The position numbers and the translations under genes are program-made. A stretch of DNA of 64,000 nucleotides. Origin: Ectobacillus funiculus. GTDB lineage: Bacteria > Bacillota > Bacilli > Bacillales > Bacillaceae_G. Below, in pieces: positions 25,454 through 34,789 of this stretch. Each line of letters opens with the position of its first letter. Position 1 is the first letter of the stretch. Location of the stretch: NCBI RefSeq assembly GCF_042429435.1, contig NZ_JBHMAF010000167.1. One strand, given 5' to 3'. Under the pieces are notes generated by a model. That model did not search any database. It was not told the DNA's origin and was given only the letters and a program-made list of their open reading frames with translations.

Positions 25454-28400
25454 TTATTTAAGAGAATTGGCCAAAGACAGTAATAGTTGCGCCTCTTGTT
25501 CAGTCAATGATTTTTCACTTTGAGTAGCCAGTTGATTTTCGTAAGCGTTCAATTGACCAATCATCGCCTTTTTATTCTCTTTAGCCAATGATTCTTTTGC
25601 TGATTGAAGCTTCGCCACAAGTGCATGTGCCACCCCATCCTTACTTACAAAAGATTGAGTCAATCGGCTTAAACTGTCAAAATCAACATTTACTGTAAAT
25701 TGAATTTCGGCTTGCGCGGTATTACCAGCTTTATCAGTGGCTGAAGCAATTAGCTTATTTTCCCCTAACTCAAAGCTATATGCCGGTCCTTCAGCACCTG
25801 AGCATTCTTTAGAAGCAATACCGGACAATTCATCGATTACATTGCAAGTGATGTTAATAGCTGAATCAACAGGATATGTATCCTGTTGGCCAGTAAATTG
25901 AATCACAGGAGCAGTCATATCAAGTGTTATCTTTTGTTGATACATTTCACTGACATTTCCAGCATGGTCATTAAATTCAACATATACCGTTTTCTCCCCA
26001 TCTCCTGAGGGCAAGGTGAATTCCTTTGCTGTCTTATACGCTTCCCACTCTGTCCATTCCTTAGCATCTGTGGAAAAGCGAACCTGGCTCACTCCGCTTA
26101 AATCATCTTTTGCCTCAAGCGATAGAGTCACATTTGGATCTTTTGTAAATTCCGCACCAGTATTAATCACAAAATGCCCTTCTGGCGGTGTAGAGTCCTT
26201 CTGCTTCTCGACAATAACCTCACTAACTGCCATATAACCGCCATCAACTGTCGTTACGCTAATCTTTGCAGTACCTTCTTTTTTGGCAGTAACTTTACCC
26301 GTTTCATCAACTACTGCTACTTCTTCATTATTGCTGGACCATAAAACATCTTGATGGACTGCATCATCAGGTGTTACGGTTGCAGTCAACTGTGCAGCTT
26401 TTCCTTCTGCTAACTCCAGTTTTTCTTTATCAAGAGTAACGCTTGTTGTGTTTTGCTCCGTACTCGGCTTCTTGACTGCTGGAACATTTGCAAGTAAAGC
26501 CTCATATTCAGATTTTGTAACAGGCATTACTGTTCCATGGCGAGGGCGTGCAGGTAAACTATAATTTGTAGACATCTTCCATTCACCTGACTGTAAATTT
26601 GTTGTTTCAAACGGTACATACCCTCTGCCGCCAAATTCATCAATAAACATGTACCACTTTTCTTCTGTATTAGATTTGAAAATGGTAGGTCCTTCACCTG
26701 CACCGATTGATCCTTTGCCAATTCCTTCTTTAATAAGATCAAAAGTAGGATCAAGAATTGAATCACCAACTTCTTGGAAAACAAATTTGCCGTTTGGTGA
26801 AGATGCCGTGTTATTTCTTTCATCTTTTGTAAAACGATACACTTTTCCATCATGTTTGATCATAGTTGTATCAATAACTGAGTACCCATAATCCATATAG
26901 ACCTTTGGCTCAGTAAACGTATAAAAGTCTCTTGTTTTACTGTACATCATTTTGTTGTAGGTAGCGCCGCTATGCTCGTCATTGTCATACAATTTGGAAG
27001 CCCAAAACACTATATACTCTCCAGTTGTCTCATCATAGCTAATCTCCGGAGCCCATGTATTTCCAGCCTCTTTTGGAGATACTTCTACCATTCTTTGATT
27101 TGACCAATTAATTAAGTCAGTGGATTCCCAGACCATAATCGAGCGGCTGCCTGTCCGTTGCGATCTGTCCCAATTCCAATCTCCATTAATTTTCAAATCT
27201 GTCGCAATTAAATAGAACTTATCTCCTTCAGGAGAGCGAACAATAAATGGATCTCTAAGCCCCTTTTCACCTAAACCAGAAGTGATTGCTGGAGCTCCAT
27301 TGTTTAATTCTTTCCATTTAAGCGGATTGTTGCCTTCGCTTAATGCAAAATAAATTTGTTCACCATTCGTATAACCTTCACCTGTAAAATAACTGAAGAC
27401 GTATCCTTCATAGTTTTCCTTTTTCGGCATTTCCCTGACAGTGGCCAAAAACGCTTTTGTAATCGTTTCATGATTTAAAGTGACTGTTGCTGTTAGCTTA
27501 ACAGTTGTATCACCTTTCCCAAAGGCAGGGCGTGTTACCTCTCCGGTTGACGTAATAACCGTTGGATTACTTGATTTCCATGTAATAGCGGAGCCATTCT
27601 TTCCTGTTTTCGGTAATGTTAGATTACCGCGGACATCATAAATGTTATGAACTTGCACATCTTCCGCATCCATTCTGACTGCTGCTGAATCGTGCGGTCT
27701 CTTCAATACAGTAACTGTAAATTCTTTTGTGATTGTCTTCGTACCATCCGAGACAGTTGCTGCAATAACTACCGGTTGATTACCCTCTTCATAAGAAGGT
27801 CTATTAACTTTCCCTTCATTTGTAATGATGTCTTGATTTTTTGATTTCCAAGAGATGGTTGTTCCATATTCCCCCTTCTTAGGGAATGACAAATCCGATG
27901 TAATTTCGTCCTTGTTTTCATTTTGATTGATAAACAGCGAATAATCTAATTGATTAGCAGCACGATCCAGTAGTAAGCCATCCATGGCAGCAATTTTTTT
28001 ATCAGCCTCTTCCTTTAGTTTACTTACTTCAGATGCTGACAATGCGCCATCATAAACCTCAAAATCCGCAATCATTCCACCAAAGTATGGATCTGCTGAA
28101 TAGAAGGATTTTCCAATATATCCACTTCTTCTATTAACATTATTGATTTGTGCTAATGTATAATCATTAGTAGATCCTGAAGCCACTTCAACACCATCAA
28201 TGTACAACTTTAATGTTTTATCCTTACCAGACATAACAGAAGTAACCAACTTCCATTCATTAGCCTCCAATGAACCTGTTGTTGCATTTGCCCCAGCTTC
28301 ATTTGTCCAACTTGTTATCCCGAGTCCAACTCGTGCTGAACGGTCACCTGAATTACGTTTCGGTGTAGTAAATAAATATTTGTTACTGTCCTGACCTAGC

Positions 28401-28768
28401 GCAAATAACCATTCGGCCTCACTTACACCATTCCATTTCACTAAAGATGAAACAGTAACACTTTCCAAATTATTCAACACACCTTGTGGCATTTCAATAT
28501 AGGAGCTTGTAGAACCACCTTTAAAGCTAATGGCTCCTGCATCCGCCCCTTTCATTAATTCGGCGTTTCCTGGATTTATAAGCTTTCCTTCAAACTTCCC
28601 AGTATTATCTTTTACCTTGGTACCTTCAATATTGTTCATATCATAATCAAGAATTAAGTTTGCTTTTTCTGGTTCCTCGGCAAATGATGATTGAGGAATT
28701 ATTCCTGACACAGTATTGCAGAGCATCATTGTTAATAAAAAAGTTGAAAGCTGTTTCCTCTTCCTCAT
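25454..28768 (-). CDS. Large secreted GH43 glycosidase with LamG and Ig-like modules
   Basis: 1104 residues from the ATG at 28768, directly behind AGGAGGGGAG. Signal peptide (to SSFAEE), LamG-type beta-sandwich (about 35-250), two atrophied Ig-like domains with the SWKSKN / TWKSSN pattern, then a GH43 five-bladed propeller (about 450-760): YVFSYFTGEG, GLRDPFIVRSPEGDKFYLIA with the catalytic-base Asp, NTWAPEISYDETTGEYIVFW, VIDTTMIKHDGKVYRF and GAGEGPTIFKS. A Big_2 domain, an Ig-like domain with two Cys and a short helical tail follow. Probably an arabinofuranosidase or xylosidase acting on plant arabinan or arabinoxylan. No LPXTG anchor is seen. Confidence 0.85.
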   Translation of the reverse strand: MRKRKQLSTFLLTMMLCNTVSGIIPQSSFAEEPEKANLILDYDMNNIEGTKVKDNTGKFEGKLINPGNAELMKGADAGAISFKGGSTSSYIEMPQGVLNNLESVTVSSLVKWNGVSEAEWLFALGQDSNKYLFTTPKRNSGDRSARVGLGITSWTNEAGANATTGSLEANEWKLVTSVMSGKDKTLKLYIDGVEVASGSTNDYTLAQINNVNRRSGYIGKSFYSADPYFGGMIADFEVYDGALSASEVSKLKEEADKKIAAMDGLLLDRAANQLDYSLFINQNENKDEITSDLSFPKKGEYGTTISWKSKNQDIITNEGKVNRPSYEEGNQPVVIAATVSDGTKTITKEFTVTVLKRPHDSAAVRMDAEDVQVHNIYDVRGNLTLPKTGKNGSAITWKSSNPTVITSTGEVTRPAFGKGDTTVKLTATVTLNHETITKAFLATVREMPKKENYEGYVFSYFTGEGYTNGEQIYFALSEGNNPLKWKELNNGAPAITSGLGEKGLRDPFIVRSPEGDKFYLIATDLKINGDWNWDRSQRTGSRSIMVWESTDLINWSNQRMVEVSPKEAGNTWAPEISYDETTGEYIVFWASKLYDNDEHSGATYNKMMYSKTRDFYTFTEPKVYMDYGYSVIDTTMIKHDGKVYRFTKDERNNTASSPNGKFVFQEVGDSILDPTFDLIKEGIGKGSIGAGEGPTIFKSNTEEKWYMFIDEFGGRGYVPFETTNLQSGEWKMSTNYSLPARPRHGTVMPVTKSEYEALLANVPAVKKPSTEQNTTSVTLDKEKLELAEGKAAQLTATVTPDDAVHQDVLWSSNNEEVAVVDETGKVTAKKEGTAKISVTTVDGGYMAVSEVIVEKQKDSTPPEGHFVINTGAEFTKDPNVTLSLEAKDDLSGVSQVRFSTDAKEWTEWEAYKTAKEFTLPSGDGEKTVYVEFNDHAGNVSEMYQQKITLDMTAPVIQFTGQQDTYPVDSAINITCNVIDELSGIASKECSGAEGPAYSFELGENKLIASATDKAGNTAQAEIQFTVNVDFDSLSRLTQSFVSKDGVAHALVAKLQSAKESLAKENKKAMIGQLNAYENQLATQSEKSLTEQEAQLLLSLANSLK

Positions 28769-29031
28769 GTTCTCCCCTCCTAAAGGTAAGCAAATAGTAC
28801 TTAAAATTAATACTTTCGAATTCTCATTAATGTCTATCAAAATAACGAAGAGCTCTATCTGATCCTCCTGCTCGTTTCATTCCATAAAAATGATTATAAG
28901 GTTAGAAAAATCAAAGAAAGTTTTACATTTATACCCTCCATACGTAGAAAAAGGTTTTGCAACACTTGGCTAACAATATGGCAGTAAATATACCTTGCTT
29001 ACAATAACTATAACTTTTAAAGTTTGACAGC

Positions 29032-29220
29032 CTATTGGCATTTAGGTACTTTGGGTAGATTCATTGCAAAGTATTGAAAAAATACAATTTCTTTGTCTAA
29101 CTTTTGACTTATAGATAAAACTTGCGGATCGTTCAACCCTCTTACTTTTGCTAAATCATACATGTCTTGTTGGTATTCCTTTATCCTCTTTTCTGTTTGT
29201 ACCAATTTGAACAATAACAC
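29032..29220 (-). CDS. Spo0E-family aspartyl-phosphate phosphatase
   Basis: 62 residues starting at GTG, with AAGGAGG eight bases upstream. Spo0E-like proteins dephosphorylate Spo0A~P and delay sporulation. The family pattern is clear: a helix with IKEYQQDMYDLAKVRGLNDP followed by the signature VLSISQKLDKEIVFFQ (S-x-x-L-D-x-x-I). It sits between the GH43 enzyme and the ABC transporter and is likely monocistronic. Linking a sporulation brake to a foraging island is suggestive, but co-regulation is not shown. Confidence 0.85.
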   Translation of the reverse strand: MLLFKLVQTEKRIKEYQQDMYDLAKVRGLNDPQVLSISQKLDKEIVFFQYFAMNLPKVPKCQ

Positions 29221-29436
29221 CTGCTGTACCTCCTTTTTCTCGTTTCGTTATGCCTTAGTCATAGATACATCAAAATATCAATACCTTCACATAACCATCT
29301 ATCCTTAGCATAGTTTTGCATAAGTAGAGAGAGAACCTTCCCCCATCAGCAATTGCGCAAATTCAGGGAAATTGTGCATGGTGTTATTGTTAGAGATTGC
29401 GTACATGTTATATTGTGTAAGGTTTCCTTCTCACCC

Positions 29437-30456
29437 TTAATTCTGCGAAACTAGTACTTTTCTTTCTTTTCTTTTAATAATGGTTTTGTTTCTTTCACCT
29501 TGAATAACGATGATTCGTTGTAACACGATAAAGATAAATAATAAGACACCTATAACAATTCTTGTCCACCACGAACTGAGCGTACCCTCAAACATGATAA
29601 TAGTTTGAATGACTCCCATACTTAGCACACCAAACATTGGACCAATCACATATCCATAACCACCAGTTAAAAGGATTCCGCCTATAACACATGCTGCAAT
29701 AGCGTCCATTTCTAAACCCAATGCATGAAGACCATATCCAGACAACATGTAGAATGTAAAGACCAACCCTCCAAGTGCCGAACTAAAACCGCTGATAGCA
29801 TAGATAAGAATTTTCGTCCGCACCACAGGTAATCCCATTAGCATAGCCGATTGTTCGTTTCCACCAATCGCGTAAACGGTTCGACCAAACTCCGTATACT
29901 TAGCCACATACATTGCGGCTAACACAAACACGATGGCAATTACCACACTAATAGAAATAAAATACTTGTCACCTAGCATGATCTTATAGTGAGAGAGGTT
30001 GGTAAACACTGAATCCGTGATTGTAATGGATTCAATGCTGATAAAATAACACAGTCCCCTGGCCAAAAATAAACCGGCCAATGTAACAATCCACGGATGT
30101 AATTGAAATCGTTGAATGATATATCCTTGTGCGAATCCAAATACGATTCCCATAAGAAGAACTACAACCATTACGACAATCGGATTTGCGCCTTTCTGCA
30201 ACATGCCTGCGGCTACCATAGTAGTTAGCGCAACGACCGACCCCACAGACAGGTCAATTCCACCAGATAATATGACAAATACTAATCCTGTTGCGATAAT
30301 AATCAAAAAAGCGTTGTCAATAAACAAGTTCAGGAACACCTGTCCAGAAAAGAATCCACTATACCGGAAAGAACCTACACTAAATAAGGTGAGGAATAGA
30401 ATAATAGTCGAAACTAACGTAATGTTTAATTGATTAACTCGCAGCATGTTTCTCAT
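29437..30456 (-). CDS. yjfF: Furanose-type ABC permease 2 (YjfF-like)
   Basis: 339 residues, about eight to ten membrane helices. CUT2 permease with GLVFVILSGGIDLSVGSVVA, IQRFQLHPWIVTLAGLFLAR, YAIGGNEQSAMLMGLPVVRT and MDAIAACVIGGILLTGGYGY. Sequence and gene order (binding protein, ATPase, permease, permease) match E. coli ytfQ-ytfR-ytfT-yjfF, the galactofuranose importer. It overlaps the preceding permease gene by 23 bases, implying translational coupling. Basic C-terminus (KRKERK). Confidence 0.85.
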   Translation of the reverse strand: MRNMLRVNQLNITLVSTIILFLTLFSVGSFRYSGFFSGQVFLNLFIDNAFLIIIATGLVFVILSGGIDLSVGSVVALTTMVAAGMLQKGANPIVVMVVVLLMGIVFGFAQGYIIQRFQLHPWIVTLAGLFLARGLCYFISIESITITDSVFTNLSHYKIMLGDKYFISISVVIAIVFVLAAMYVAKYTEFGRTVYAIGGNEQSAMLMGLPVVRTKILIYAISGFSSALGGLVFTFYMLSGYGLHALGLEMDAIAACVIGGILLTGGYGYVIGPMFGVLSMGVIQTIIMFEGTLSSWWTRIVIGVLLFIFIVLQRIIVIQGERNKTIIKRKERKVLVSQN

Positions 30457-31516
30457 TAGCTTGAACCCCCGTCTTCTTCCGCTTATTCCCCATCTTCAAA
30501 GTAAACAAGTTTCTGAATTTTTCCGACTGAACCAACGATACGATAATTACTACAATTGCTTCTACCACGAGAATACTTTCTGGAGGGACCCCAGTAGAAT
30601 ATATCGTTGTTTTTAATGTTTGAAGGAAAAGGGCACCAATAATTGTACCTGCTAGGTAAAATCGTCCCCCGTTCATTGAAGTTCCACCAATAACAACAGC
30701 TAAAATAGCATCCAATTCCATCCATAATCCAGCATTATTCCCATCTGCACTCTTCACATTCGAACTAATCAGAATTCCTGCGATACCAGCGCACAAACCA
30801 CAGATCACGTATGACCAGAAAATAACCTTCTTCGAATCAATCCCTGTAAAACGGCTGGATTCTGTATTTCCACCTACTGCCTCTAAAAACAATCCCATTG
30901 CGGTCTTTCTCGTAAGCAAATAAATTAATAGCCCCACGGCCGCGGTAACAAAGATAGCAAAGGGAAGCCCTAAAAAGTATCCGCCGCCAAAAAAGCTAAA
31001 TGGTTTATAGTAGACAGTGATAATTTGTCCTTCACTAAACAACTGCGCAATTCCCCGTCCAACTGTCATCAGGATAAGAGTGGCTACCATCGGTTGAACA
31101 CCAATTCGGGACACTAGTGCGCCATTCCACATTCCACAAAGGACGGAGGCACCCAAGGCGGCAAGAATAGCTAGTGCCATCGGTGTATTGCTTACATACT
31201 CTTGAACTCCATTATTCACAACTAGAGTTCCTCCAATCAGGTAAGCTGCCATAGCTCCTGATATCGCTACAACCGCCCCCACGGATATATCTACACCTGC
31301 TGTGGCAATAACTAGAGTCATACCGATGGATACAATAATAAGCGGAGCAGCTCGATTTAATATGTCTATTAAAGTTCCGAATAAATGACCATCTTTAATT
31401 TCGATGCTAAAAAAGCCGGGTATATAAAAATAGTTAAAGATAAGTAGAGCTATTAGGGCTAGTAAAGGCCAAAATATCTTAGAATTCCTTAGCTTATTCC
31501 AGTGATTAGGAAACAT
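30434..31516 (-). CDS. ytfT: Furanose-type ABC permease 1 (YtfT-like)
   Basis: 360 residues from the ATG at 31516, 8 bases after GGAGG; the upstream GTG at 31525 lies too close to that site. CUT2 permease: IGMTLVIATAGVDISVGAVV, SRIGVQPMVATLILMTVGRG, VGGNTESSRFTGIDSKKVIF and MELDAILAVVIGGTSMNGGR. It forms a heterodimeric channel with the YjfF-like protein, as in YtfQRT-YjfF. It overlaps the ends of both neighbouring genes, so the three membrane-complex genes are one operon. Confidence 0.87.
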   Translation of the reverse strand: MFPNHWNKLRNSKIFWPLLALIALLIFNYFYIPGFFSIEIKDGHLFGTLIDILNRAAPLIIVSIGMTLVIATAGVDISVGAVVAISGAMAAYLIGGTLVVNNGVQEYVSNTPMALAILAALGASVLCGMWNGALVSRIGVQPMVATLILMTVGRGIAQLFSEGQIITVYYKPFSFFGGGYFLGLPFAIFVTAAVGLLIYLLTRKTAMGLFLEAVGGNTESSRFTGIDSKKVIFWSYVICGLCAGIAGILISSNVKSADGNNAGLWMELDAILAVVIGGTSMNGGRFYLAGTIIGALFLQTLKTTIYSTGVPPESILVVEAIVVIIVSLVQSEKFRNLFTLKMGNKRKKTGVQANEKHAAS

Positions 31517-33038
31517 TTTTTCCACCTCCTGCTATTGTTTTCATAATAATACTTTCGGAAATATCCTCTCCGCAAAGCTGTCCAATCGGGGAACGGTCAC
31601 GTAAAACGATGACACGATCACAACAAGCTACTAATTCTTCCAGTTCAGAGGAAATCAGTAATACCGTCATACCCTCATTGGCAAGTGTTCGAATTAATTT
31701 TTGTATCTCTGTTCTAGTTCCTACGTCAATTCCGCGAGTCGGTTCATCTAATATAAGCAGCTTCGGATTCGTTGCTAGCCATCTCCCTAGAATTACTTTT
31801 TGCTGATTTCCTCCGCTGAGATTGCGAATTTGCTGTTCCATAGAAGGAGTAGCTATCTGCAGCATTTTAATATACTTGTTTGCAATTTCTTCTTGTTCTT
31901 TTCTGGAAATATAATTTAACATGCCTCTTTTGGCTTGAAGAGCAAGAATCATATTTTCTCGTATAGTTAATTCCCCAACGATACCCTCTTTTTTACGGTC
32001 TTCCGGACAAAAGCCCATCCCCTGTTCGATTGCCTTTTTAGGATACATGGCGGCAATCTCTTTTTCGCCTACCTGGATGACACCATCGTCGGCTTTATCG
32101 ATTCCAAATATCAGTCGGGCCGTTTCAGATCTGCCAGAGCCAAGTAAACCAGCTAGGCCCAGCACTTCCCCTTTTTTCATTTCCAAATCAAATGGCTCTA
32201 TCGTGCCTTTCTTTCCTAAACCGACGGCTTTCAAGAAATTTTCTTCCATCCTCTGTAAAGAAGCACCTACTCTTTTGTTTTGTTTACTATGTTCTTTTTC
32301 ATCAATCTCTCTACCGACCATTTTAGTTACTAGTTCAATTCTTGATAATTCGCTTGTTTCGTACTCACCAATGAGTTTACCGTTCCGAAGAACCGTGATA
32401 CGATCCGTTATCTCATAGACTTGATCTAAGAAATGAGTAACAAACACAATTCCCATTCCTTCATCTCGCAGCTTACGCATCAGCTTAAATAACTGTTTTA
32501 CTTCGTTATCATCTAAACTCGCCGTAGGCTCGTCCAAGATTAATACCCCTGCCGAAATATCCACTGCGCGCGCAATCGCAATCATTTGTTGAATAGCAAC
32601 AGAGTACGAGGAGAGCAGTTTGGTTGGATCAATATCTAGATTAACTCGCTGAAGAATTTCCTGTGATTTTCGATTCATTAACTTCCAATCGATACTGCCC
32701 CTTTTTTTTGGTTGTCTGCCAATAAAGATATTCTCTGCCACCGTTAAATTGGGGCATAAATTCACTTCCTGGTATACAGTGCTGATTCCAATATTTTGAG
32801 CATCAAGCGGAGATTTCGGCTCAATGTTTTTTCCGTTAAAAAGGATGGTTCCTCCGTCCAAATTGTGGACCCCAGTTAACACCTTGATTAACGTCGATTT
32901 ACCTGCGCCGTTTTCACCCATAAGAGCATGAACCTCTCCTTGGCGAAGGGTAAAGTTTACATCGGACAAAGCCTTCACTCCAGGAAAGATTTTCGTAATC
33001 CCTTCCATGCACAGAATTGGTTTTTCCTGTCTTAACAT
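31506..33038 (-). CDS. ytfR: Furanose-type ABC ATPase (YtfR-like)
   Basis: 510 residues, tandem ABC domains. First: GENGAGKSTLIKVLTG, SSYSVAIQQMIAIARAVD (degenerate signature) and GVLILDEPTASLDD. Second: GLLGSGRSETARLIFG, LSGGNQQKVILGRWLATNPK and LILDEPTRGIDVGT. It hydrolyses ATP for sugar import by the two permeases. GAGGAG precedes the start. Gene order and similarity place it with YtfR; it is a different paralogue from the araG product at 17.9-19.5 kb. Confidence 0.9.
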   Translation of the reverse strand: MLRQEKPILCMEGITKIFPGVKALSDVNFTLRQGEVHALMGENGAGKSTLIKVLTGVHNLDGGTILFNGKNIEPKSPLDAQNIGISTVYQEVNLCPNLTVAENIFIGRQPKKRGSIDWKLMNRKSQEILQRVNLDIDPTKLLSSYSVAIQQMIAIARAVDISAGVLILDEPTASLDDNEVKQLFKLMRKLRDEGMGIVFVTHFLDQVYEITDRITVLRNGKLIGEYETSELSRIELVTKMVGREIDEKEHSKQNKRVGASLQRMEENFLKAVGLGKKGTIEPFDLEMKKGEVLGLAGLLGSGRSETARLIFGIDKADDGVIQVGEKEIAAMYPKKAIEQGMGFCPEDRKKEGIVGELTIRENMILALQAKRGMLNYISRKEQEEIANKYIKMLQIATPSMEQQIRNLSGGNQQKVILGRWLATNPKLLILDEPTRGIDVGTRTEIQKLIRTLANEGMTVLLISSELEELVACCDRVIVLRDRSPIGQLCGEDISESIIMKTIAGGGKNVS

Positions 33039-33122
33039 GGTTTTACTGCTCCTCTCTTTTATTTTATAAGTGTTATAGGAAGGAGATCCCTTTTTAGAGA
33101 GCTCCTATACCTAAAGCAACGA

Positions 33123-34115
33123 TTAATATTTACGATTTGGGAATTCCTTGGCTGCGTTAGTTGTATCAAAAATCCCTTCTTCTGTCTTAATCCACTTTGG
33201 CACTTCCTTACCTGCTTTCACATCCTTAATAGCTTGCATCAACTGTTCTCCTAATAATGGATTACACTCAATAGAAGCGTTTAACTTACCATCCATCATT
33301 GCCTCAAAAGCACCTTTTACACCATCAATGGAAATAATGGTAATATCTTTGCCTGGCTTTAATCCATATTCTTCAATTGCTTGAATTGCACCAATTGCCA
33401 TATCATCATTGTGAGCATATACGACATTGATATTTTTTCCGTCAGATTTTAAGAATGCCTCCATTACTTCTTTACCTTTAGCACGAGTGAAATCGCCTGT
33501 TTGAGATTTAATAATTTTATAATTCGCATGATCCTTGATTACTTCTTCAAAACCAGCTTTACGGTCAATAGCAGGGGCAGATCCTACCGTACCTTGAAGT
33601 TCTACGATATTGACAGGCTTATCTGTTTTAACATTGTCCAACATCCATTTTGCTGCTTTCCTGCCTTCTTCCACGAAATCCGATCCAATCATTGTTTTAT
33701 AAAGAGATGGGTCAGCATCAACAGCTCGGTCAGTCAGAATAACAGGGATGTTTGCTGCCTTCGCCTCTTGAAGAACCGTGTCAAAACCCGTTTGAACTAC
33801 CGGAGAGAAAGCGATTACATCGACCTTCTGAGCGATAAAAGAACGAATTGCTTTAATTTGGTTTTCCTGTTTTTGCTGAGCATCTGAGAATTTTAATTCA
33901 ATTTGCGAGTCTGCTTCTGCACTGTCTTTGATCGACTTGGTATTAGCTGTTCTCCATTCACTTTCGGCGCCTACCTGGGAGAAACCAACAATGATTTTTC
34001 CATCTTTACCGCCACTTGAAGCATCGCTGCTGGCCGATTTGTTTCCAGCCGCGCAACCTGCCAATAGTGAGATTGACATAGCTGCCGAAAGAAATGTAGC
34101 AAACACTTTGTTCAT
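33123..34115 (-). CDS. ytfQ: Furanose-binding lipoprotein (YtfQ-like)
   Basis: 330 residues. Lipoprotein signal ending SISLLAGC, Ser/Gly-rich linker, then a binding-protein fold very close to YtfQ: VGFSQVGAESEWRTANTKS (ligand-stacking Trp and Arg), QQKQENQIKAIRSFIAQKVD, SPVVQTGFDTVL, NIPVILTDRAVD, IVELQGTVGSAPAIDRKAGF and VYAHNDDMAIGAIQAIEEYG. E. coli YtfQ binds galactofuranose. Next to extracellular GH43 arabinofuranosidases the natural ligand here may be free arabinose in furanose form, or short arabinosides; this is inference. GGGGG precedes the ATG and a cre-like site lies about 50 bases upstream. Confidence 0.88.
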   Translation of the reverse strand: MNKVFATFLSAAMSISLLAGCAAGNKSASSDASSGGKDGKIIVGFSQVGAESEWRTANTKSIKDSAEADSQIELKFSDAQQKQENQIKAIRSFIAQKVDVIAFSPVVQTGFDTVLQEAKAANIPVILTDRAVDADPSLYKTMIGSDFVEEGRKAAKWMLDNVKTDKPVNIVELQGTVGSAPAIDRKAGFEEVIKDHANYKIIKSQTGDFTRAKGKEVMEAFLKSDGKNINVVYAHNDDMAIGAIQAIEEYGLKPGKDITIISIDGVKGAFEAMMDGKLNASIECNPLLGEQLMQAIKDVKAGKEVPKWIKTEEGIFDTTNAAKEFPNRKY

Positions 34116-34163
34116 TTGAAGTCCCCCTCTGTAATCTGAACTATATGTTCATTATAAAAAAAA

Positions 34164-34178
34164 GTGTAAGCGTTGTAT
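34164..34178. promoter_or_regulatory. Probable cre site upstream of the ytfQ-like gene
   Basis: GTGTAAGCGTTGTAT agrees with the cre core TGTAAGCG and deviates at the first base and the late conserved C. It sits about 50 bases before the binding-protein start. Confidence 0.4.
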
Positions 34179-34420
34179 TTTCACTCAAATGCGTTTTTTT
34201 ATAATATTCCGCTCTATTTCTCTACTTAAGATAAAAACTATTTATCACTTAAACTCGTTTGAATGATTTAAGGGGATCGTAAATATAGCACCTCTTCTTC
34301 TAAATCCTTTTCTTGGTCTTTTTCAAGGGGGATTCCTCGTTGTTCCCCTAATTCTCCAATTCTCCTATAATAAGCTTTCTCCGTTCCTTAGAAGATCTAG
34401 AAAAAACCCATTTAAAAATA
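34179..34420. other. Intergenic region
   Basis: No gene seen. AT-rich, presumably carries the promoter of the ytfQRT-yjfF-like operon. Confidence 0.35.
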
Positions 34421-34462
34421 AAAGGGGGTAACCACCTATGCGGATTACCCCTTTTTATTTTT
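34421..34462. terminator. Strong terminator after the GH43 pair
   Basis: AAAAGGGGGTAA and TTACCCCTTTTT form a stem with T-rich tracts on both sides, so it can work in both directions. It follows the two secreted GH43 genes on the minus strand. Confidence 0.75.
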
Positions 34463-34789
34463 CGTATATTGATAAAAATTCCCCTATTCACTCAGAGCAA
34501 GTACTTTTTCAGTGGCCACCTGTACAAGAACGTTGTCTTTTCCAACCGCCTATGATGGTCAAGAAATTGAGAGACTGCAGCAGCACTGGAAATTCAGCTA
34601 GTTACACCCTTACATGTTTTTTTCTTTTCCCATACTAAAAAGAGAATTATAGTGAAAGTCTTACTGCAGCCAGATTTAAGACCTACCAATGGTTAATTAT
34701 TCCTTCAGGGTTAAATAACCTACATTTAGACCCGAGGCATCAAAATGATATATTTTCTTTTAGATTACTACTATTTATACACCCTGGCT
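34463..34789. other. Spacer without recognised gene
   Basis: A plus-strand frame here has no ribosome binding site and no recognisable homology. No repeat copy found. Confidence 0.35.

Noticed and set aside
34438..34638. Plus-strand frame between the GH43 pair and the ytfQ-like gene
   Set aside because: Starts inside a terminator hairpin, with no ribosome binding site or homology.
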